Below, piece by piece: positions 59,795-64,000 of a DNA stretch of 64,000 nucleotides. The position numbers and the translations under genes were made by a program. How positions within the stretch are numbered: position 1 is the first letter of the stretch; the number at the start of each line of letters is the position of its first letter. Source of the DNA: JBOHRE01 sp050732635 (GTDB taxonomy: Bacteria; Gemmatimonadota; Gemmatimonadetes; Longimicrobiales; RSA9); NCBI GenBank assembly GCA_050732635.1, contig JBOHRE010000003.1:1-64000 (forward strand), in the 5' to 3' direction. The notes under the pieces were generated by a model. The model was not told the DNA's origin. It ran no database searches and saw only the letters and a list, made by a program, of their open reading frames with translations.

Positions 59795-60318
59795 GCCGCG
59801 CTGAGCCCCCGGGTCGCTACTTTGTTTCCGCGACAGTGCTGCGAGCACGCGCATTCTTTGTTGCCGACGCAACACATCGTAGCCCCGGCCGGGGCGTTCC
59901 GGCGCACCATGTTCCGGGCGCATCTCGTTGTCGTTGCCCGAGTTGATCGATTGCCACGGCATGACTCGCTGGCTGGCATGCGAGTCGCATTGACGGTCCC
60001 GCGCTTGGCGCCGCTCTCCCCGGGGCAGTCGCCAGACGGGAGCGGGACGAATGACGCGACGACCGACGAATTTACAGCAGCGCGTGCGCGAGCTGCTCCA
60101 GCAGCGCGCACCGAAGCCAGTGCCCCCCAGCAAATCGTTCCTCATGGCGAGGCGTGGCGTCGATCGCGCCGTCGGTGGTGGGTCGACTCCCGCCGTCGGA
60201 TCCAGTTCGGCGCCCCGTCCCGCCGCCACCATGCGTACATAGTTCAGACGCCACGGTCGCGCCGGTGCCCAGGCCGGCGCGGCTGGCGATTCGTCGGGCG
60301 GTCGCGTAACAATACCTG
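59795..60318 (+). other. Gap between purC and pssA
   Basis: 524 bases. A 63-codon frame from ATG 60051 to 60242 (M-T-R-R-P-T-N-L-Q-Q-R-V-R-E-L-L-Q-Q-R) has an amphipathic start and a purine-rich upstream stretch but no recognisable family; I treat it as possible only. A small hairpin (GTTGC/GCAAC) lies near 59859. Other open frames here read as shadow sequence. The promoter of pssA-purS-purQ is presumably in the last part. Confidence 0.35.
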
Positions 60319-61152
60319 ATGCGGCGACCGCGACTGCCCCGCCCCGTACTGCCCGGCGTCATCATCCTCCCGAGCGCGCTGACGCTCGGCAATCTCTTCT
60401 TCGGCGTCTGGGCCATTGTCGCCGCGACCCGCGGCGAGTTCATGAATGCGGCCTGGCTCATCGTGCTCGCCGGCATCGCCGACACGATCGACGGCCGCGT
60501 CGCGCGCATCACCCAGACCGGCACGCGCTTCGGCGAAGAGCTCGACTCGCTGGTCGACGCGATTTCCTTCGGCATCGCGCCGGCGCTGATCATCTTCCAC
60601 CTCTTCCTCAGCACCGAGAACTGGAGCTGGATCGCCGCCTTCGTGTACGTCGTCGGCGCCGTGATCCGGCTCGCCCGCTTCAACGTCGAGCAGGCCGGCC
60701 ACGCCAAGACCGCCTTCCACGGGCTGCCCTCGCCGTCCGCAGGCATGACGCTCGCCACCTTCTACCCCTTCAGCCAGACCGCCTTCTTCCAGCAGCACCT
60801 CGGCCACCTGAACTGGCCCGTGATCATGACCGCCTCCATGATCATGCTCGCCTGGCTGATGATGAGTCACATCCTCTATCCTGTGCTGCCGAAGTTCGGC
60901 CTGCGCAACGCCAAGGGCATTGCCACCGGCATCTTCCTGCTCGGCTGCATCGCCGCATCGCTCACCATCCCGGCCCTCTTCTTCTTTCCGTTCTTTGCGA
61001 CCTACATTGCCTACGGCATCGTCAAGGCCGTCGTGCTCGGCTTCTTCGAGCTGCTGCCCGAACGCGACCTGATGATCGATGAGGAAGAGACCGGCGACGA
61101 GGCCGGCGCCGAGCTGCGCGACGTCGACTATGATGAGCTGCGAGCGCGATGA
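60319..61152 (+). CDS. pssA: CDP-diacylglycerol-serine O-phosphatidyltransferase
   Basis: 277 residues, about seven to eight helices. The complete CDP-alcohol phosphotransferase motif is visible: Asp55, Asp58-Gly59, Ala62-Arg63, Gly72, Asp76 and Asp80 (D-T-I-D-G-R-V-A-R ... F-G-E-E-L-D-S-L-V-D). S-F-G-I-A-P-A follows, typical of the serine-using branch, so it makes phosphatidylserine for phosphatidylethanolamine. Acidic C-terminal tail. Stop overlaps the purS ATG (ATGA). Confidence 0.93.
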   Translation: MRRPRLPRPVLPGVIILPSALTLGNLFFGVWAIVAATRGEFMNAAWLIVLAGIADTIDGRVARITQTGTRFGEELDSLVDAISFGIAPALIIFHLFLSTENWSWIAAFVYVVGAVIRLARFNVEQAGHAKTAFHGLPSPSAGMTLATFYPFSQTAFFQQHLGHLNWPVIMTASMIMLAWLMMSHILYPVLPKFGLRNAKGIATGIFLLGCIAASLTIPALFFFPFFATYIAYGIVKAVVLGFFELLPERDLMIDEEETGDEAGAELRDVDYDELRAR

Positions 61153-61472
61153 CCGAATTCCTGGTGACGGTGCGGATCACGCCGCGACGCGGACTGCTCG
61201 ATCCGGAGGGCAAGGCGATTCACGGTGCCCTCGAATCGCTCGGCTTCCCCGCCGTCGACGAGGTGCGCGTCGGCCGCCTGGTGCGACTGCGGCTCGCGGC
61301 TGAATCGAACGCCGCCGCCCACGACGAGGCGCGCCGTATGTGCGAGAAGCTGCTGGCCAATCCAGTGACCGAGGACTACCGGATTGAGGTGGAGTCTCCG
61401 GACTCTCGCCGGCCCCGCAAACGCGCAGCCGGCGCGCACGTTCACGACGATCCCGATCCCGATCCCGACTGA
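61149..61472 (+). CDS. purS: Phosphoribosylformylglycinamidine synthase subunit PurS
   Basis: 107 residues: the 80-residue PurS fold (V-R-I-T-P-R-R-G-L-L-D-P-E-G-K-A-I near residue 8, G-F-P-A-V-D-E-V-R-V-G-R) plus a His/Asp/Pro tail ending in a D-P-D-P repeat. PurS bridges PurQ and PurL in the FGAM synthase complex of bacteria that lack the large single-chain enzyme. Immediately upstream of purQ (three-base gap). purL is not in the window. Confidence 0.94.
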   Translation: MTEFLVTVRITPRRGLLDPEGKAIHGALESLGFPAVDEVRVGRLVRLRLAAESNAAAHDEARRMCEKLLANPVTEDYRIEVESPDSRRPRKRAAGAHVHDDPDPDPD

Positions 61473-61475
61473 GCA

Positions 61476-62183
61476 ATGCACGTCGCGATCGTCACCTTCC
61501 CCGGCTCCAACTGCGACTACGATTGCTACAAGGCGATCCGCGACGTGCTCGGCGCCCACACCGAGTTCGTCTGGCACCGCGAGACCTCGCTGGGCGACGC
61601 CGATGCGCTCATCCTCCCCGGCGGCTTCAGCTACGGCGACTATCTGCGCGCCGGCGCCATCGCCCGCTTCAGCCCGATCATGGAACCGGTGCGCCGCTTC
61701 GCCGCCGCTGGCCGGCCCGTGCTCGGCATCTGCAACGGCTTCCAGGTCCTGTGCGAGGCGGGACTGCTGCCCGGTGCGCTCGTGCGCAACGACACGCTGC
61801 GCTTCGAGAGCCGCACGGTGCGCGTGCGCGTCGAGAACACGTCGACGGCCTTCACCAACGCCTATGAGCCCGGCCAGATCCTCGAGCTGCACATCGCCCA
61901 CGGCGAGGGCTGCTACGTGGCCGATCCCGAGACGCTGGACAGGCTCGAGGCCGAGGGCCGCGTCGCGTTCCGCTACGTCGACCGCGGCGGCCGCGCCACG
62001 GCGGAGGCGAACCCGAACGGATCGCTCCGCAACATCGCGGGCATCGCCAACGACGCTGGCAACGTTCTCGGGCTGATGCCGCACCCCGAGCGCAGCGTCG
62101 AGGCCCTGCTCGGGTCGACCGACGGACTGGGCGTCTTCGAGTCGCTAGGGCGCAGCGTCCCCGCTCGGGCCCCGACCTCGTAG
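61476..62183 (+). CDS. purQ: Phosphoribosylformylglycinamidine synthase subunit PurQ
   Basis: 235 residues, a class I glutamine amidotransferase. Nucleophile Cys86 in L-G-I-C-N-G-F-Q and the His203/Glu205 pair in M-P-H-P-E-R-S complete the triad; F-P-G-S-N-C-D-Y-D near residue 8 and [13 protein letters not shown] are the PurQ signatures. Supplies ammonia to PurL. Last recognised gene before the repeat region. Confidence 0.95.
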   Translation: MHVAIVTFPGSNCDYDCYKAIRDVLGAHTEFVWHRETSLGDADALILPGGFSYGDYLRAGAIARFSPIMEPVRRFAAAGRPVLGICNGFQVLCEAGLLPGALVRNDTLRFESRTVRVRVENTSTAFTNAYEPGQILELHIAHGEGCYVADPETLDRLEAEGRVAFRYVDRGGRATAEANPNGSLRNIAGIANDAGNVLGLMPHPERSVEALLGSTDGLGVFESLGRSVPARAPTS

Positions 62184-62633
62184 CTCTCCAGGTCGGCCGG
62201 CCCCGTCCATACCAACGGGTCAGCCGTCGTGCAGGTTGACGCGCCGCGGCGACGGGCGCGGCTCGTACCTTCTCGGCCCCTCTGATTTTTGGTACAACCT
62301 GTACAGCCGACCGCCGGTGCCTGAGCCGATGGGACAGCCCGAGCCTCACTCCGCCGCACGCGCCGGTCGAGGATGCCGGTCGAGTAACCCGCCGGCCGAG
62401 TCACCTGCCGGGCCGTGCACCCTGCCGGCCCGGGCACGCTCGGCCCAGGAACCCTCCCAGCCCAGGCACCTGCCGTCCCAGGCACGCCGGCTCAGGCACA
62501 CCCTGACAGCCAAAGGCACCACGGCCCAGGCAGCTGGCGGCCGAGTCGTCGCGTCCCGGGAACTCGGCCCGGCCCAAGCGTTCGCTCCGCTGCCCGATCG
62601 AGCGGCTCAGCCTTGACGTCACGAACGGCCCGC

Positions 62634-62647
62634 TGTAAACGTTTACA
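62634..62647. promoter_or_regulatory. LacI-family operator palindrome
   Basis: TGTAAACGTTTACA is a perfect 14-bp palindrome with a central CG, the usual form of LacI/GalR-family operators. TTGACG at 62613-62618 could be a -35 box, and the region 17 bases further on (TAAACG) would be a weak -10 inside the operator, so binding would block the promoter. A LacI-family gene starts about 600 bases downstream and is the natural candidate for the repressor. Confidence 0.7.
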
Positions 62648-62660
62648 ATCAGCAGCCGCC

Positions 62661-62958
62661 GAGCGTGGCCGGACCCGAAAAACATTGCAGGACGAGCCGC
62701 GGCCGCTGAGCTGGCGGAACCCGAAAAGCATTACAGCACGAGCCGCGGCCGCTGAGCTGGCGGAACCCGAAAAACATTGCAGCACGAGCCGCGGCCGCCG
62801 GCGTGGCCAGACCCGAAAAACGTTGCAGCACGAGCCGCGGCCGCTGAGCCTGGCGGAACCCGAAAAGCATTGCAGCACGAGCCGCGGCCGCTGAGCGTCG
62901 CGGAACCCGAAAAACATTGCAGCACGAGCCGCGCGGCCGCTGAGCGTCGCGGAACCTG
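62661..62958. repeat. Tandem array of a 46-47 bp unit
   Basis: Units begin with GAGCCGCGG at 62694, 62740, 62786, 62832, 62879 and 62926, spaced 46, 46, 46, 47 and 47 bases, with degenerate partial units at both ends. Each contains a conserved GAGCCGCGGCCGC and a conserved AAAACATTGCAGCAC, separated by a short variable stretch of about ten bases. The spacing is not a multiple of three, so this is not a protein repeat. Confidence 0.9.
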
Positions 62959-63250
62959 GAACGAGCAGCGAGTGCCGCGGGCTGGCGCATCGGTCGACTC
63001 GGCGGCGACGGGCTGTACAACATGTACCAAAACCACGAGGAGACGAGCGGGTAACGGCCGGCTCGGAGCACGCGGCCGGCGGGCGGCGGACGACGGCGGG
63101 CGCCACAGCGCCAGTCGCCGCAATCGAGGTGGCCGGCCGGACACCCCGGCGCGGTGACCCAGAGGCGAGCCGGGTTGGGCGGGCGTCGGGGCGGAATCGA
63201 GCGCCGCTAATTGTGGGCGGCGCGTTGGCCCACGTGCAACTGCGCGCGGG

Positions 63251-64000
63251 ATGGGCACGACGATCAAGGACGTGGCACGGGAGGCCGGCGTCTCGGTGGC
63301 GACGGTGTCGCGCGCGTTCAATGGGAGCGGGCCGGTGCGTCCGGACACGCTGCGGCGGATCGAGGACGTGGCCGAGCGGCTGCGGTACCGGCCGCACGGC
63401 GGTGCGCGCAGCCTGATCACGCGGCAGACGCGCACGGTAGGAGTGCTGCTGCCGGATCTGTACGGTGAGTTCTTCTCCGAGGTGCTGCGCGGCATCGACA
63501 AGACGGCGCAGGCGCGCGCACACCATATCCTGGTGTCGAGCTCGCACAACGAGCGCGAGGAGCTGGAGGCGGCGGTGGCGGCAATGCACGGCCGCGTCGA
63601 TGGCCTGATCCTGATGGCCCAGGACACCGGGGTCGCGTCGCTGCTAGGCGAGATTCCGTTCGGCCTGCCGCTGGTGCTGCTGAACTGTCGGGCGGATGGG
63701 CCGTACGACTCGATCACCATCGCCAACGAGCGGGGCACGCGCGCGGTCGTGCGCCATCTGAGCGCGCTCGGTCATCGACGGATCGCGATGATCAAGGGTC
63801 CGGACGGCAATTTCGATGCGGCGGAGCGGCTGCGCGGGTATCGCAAAGGGATGCGCGAGGCGGGGGTGACGAGCACGTCGGCGCTGGAGCTACCAGGCGC
63901 CTTCACGGATGCGTCGGGGTACGCGGCGGCCAAGCATCTGCTGAGGATGCGGCCGCGGCCAACGGCAGTGCTGGCCGCCAATGACACGACGGCGCTGGGC
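63251..64000 (+). CDS. LacI/GalR-family transcriptional regulator (3' end outside window)
   Basis: 250 codons visible from ATG 63251; the gene runs off the right edge. The helix-turn-helix T-I-K-D-V-A-R-E-A-G-V-S-V-A-T-V-S-R-A-F-N and hinge helix (L-R-Y-R-P-H-G-G-A-R-S-L) are typical. The periplasmic-binding-protein-like sensor follows: V-G-V-L-L-P-D near residue 63, R-V-D-G-L-I-L and A-A-N-D-T-T-A near the end. Ligand unknown, probably a sugar or nucleotide. The palindrome TGTAAACGTTTACA upstream fits its class of operator, so autoregulation is likely. Confidence 0.92.
   Translation, partial: MGTTIKDVAREAGVSVATVSRAFNGSGPVRPDTLRRIEDVAERLRYRPHGGARSLITRQTRTVGVLLPDLYGEFFSEVLRGIDKTAQARAHHILVSSSHNEREELEAAVAAMHGRVDGLILMAQDTGVASLLGEIPFGLPLVLLNCRADGPYDSITIANERGTRAVVRHLSALGHRRIAMIKGPDGNFDAAERLRGYRKGMREAGVTSTSALELPGAFTDASGYAAAKHLLRMRPRPTAVLAANDTTALG

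Larger units (their letters stand above)
62286..63033. repeat. Imperfect inverted repeats bounding the non-coding segment
   Basis: TTTTGGTACAACCTGTACAG starts at 62287, and the complement of TGTACAACATGTACCAAAA ends at 63032. The similarity continues inward for about 60 bases on both sides, including CCGATG and CAGCCC at matching distances. The palindromic core is GGTACA-N3-TGTAC. The two ends thus face each other across about 640 bases that hold the operator and the tandem array. Confidence 0.65.

Noticed and set aside
59822..60319. Plus-strand frame filling the purC-pssA gap
   Set aside because: Arg/Ala-rich, no motif, no ribosome-binding site; left unannotated except for the separate 63-codon candidate.
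62236..62894. Open frames through the repeat region
   Set aside because: They run through a 46-47 bp array that changes frame at each unit and show only low-complexity sequence.
62661..62958. CRISPR array
   Set aside because: The whole 46-47 bp unit repeats and the variable part is only about ten bases and still similar between units; there are no unique spacers and no cas genes.

Overview
The window is GC-rich bacterial chromosome with very compact gene packing: start and stop codons overlap as ATGA, GTGA or TTGA at many junctions. The mix of a PEP-CTERM sorting protein, exosortase-associated polysaccharide genes, an outer-membrane receptor with a carboxypeptidase-like N-terminal domain, SBBP-repeat and lipobox proteins, PurS/PurQ-type purine synthesis and a non-enterobacterial LexA points to a diderm bacterium. 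Gemmatimonadota is my best guess (inference only; no rRNA is present). I found no tRNA, rRNA, insertion sequence, phage gene or CRISPR array.

Region 1 (1-26532, all minus strand) is one long surface-chemistry locus. In transcription order it encodes a 52-residue membrane peptide; a stand-alone adenylation enzyme; an acyl-CoA-dehydrogenase-like flavoprotein; a carrier protein; a flavin-dependent halogenase; a fused MBOAT-SGNH acyltransferase; four paralogous membrane proteins of the alkaline phosphatase/sulfatase superfamily (with a GT-C enzyme between two of them); another GT-C enzyme; an SBBP lipoprotein; a nucleotidyltransferase-GT2 fusion; two more GT-C enzymes; a GT2; and a UPF0104 membrane protein. 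The adenylation pocket reads D-L-L-Y-L-A-L-V-C, which I recognise as the L-proline code of PltF/RedM-type enzymes. The first four enzymes therefore look like a prolyl-carrier to (halo)pyrrolyl-carrier cassette. Because it is joined to an MBOAT-SGNH protein, as DltA/DltC are to DltB/DltD, I propose a Dlt-like pathway that places pyrrole-2-carboxyl (possibly halogenated) groups on a surface polymer. This is the main discovery candidate.

Region 2 (26982-40692) is an exopolysaccharide and outer-membrane region: GT4, NodB deacetylase and GT2 on the plus strand; DegT aminotransferase, FemAB-like protein and XrtA-type deacetylase on the minus strand; then a low-molecular-weight tyrosine phosphatase, a TonB-dependent-receptor-like protein and a lipoprotein; then a PEP-CTERM protein and a sugar-nucleotide epimerase.

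Region 3 (41185-53871) is regulatory and metabolic: two orphan receiver proteins; trpB, trpF, trpC and trpD around a divergent lexA; a hybrid histidine kinase with a degraded ATP site and an overlapping HD-GYP response regulator; and an FHA / PP2C / Ser-Thr kinase operon whose kinase ends in a TonB-like domain.

Region 4 (54313-62183) is a housekeeping run on the plus strand: truA, a transaldolase-like gene, an HtrA protease, purB, purC, pssA, purS and purQ. The right end (62184-64000) holds a non-coding segment with a 46-47 bp tandem array, long imperfect inverted repeats and a perfect LacI-type operator palindrome, followed by a truncated LacI-family regulator gene.
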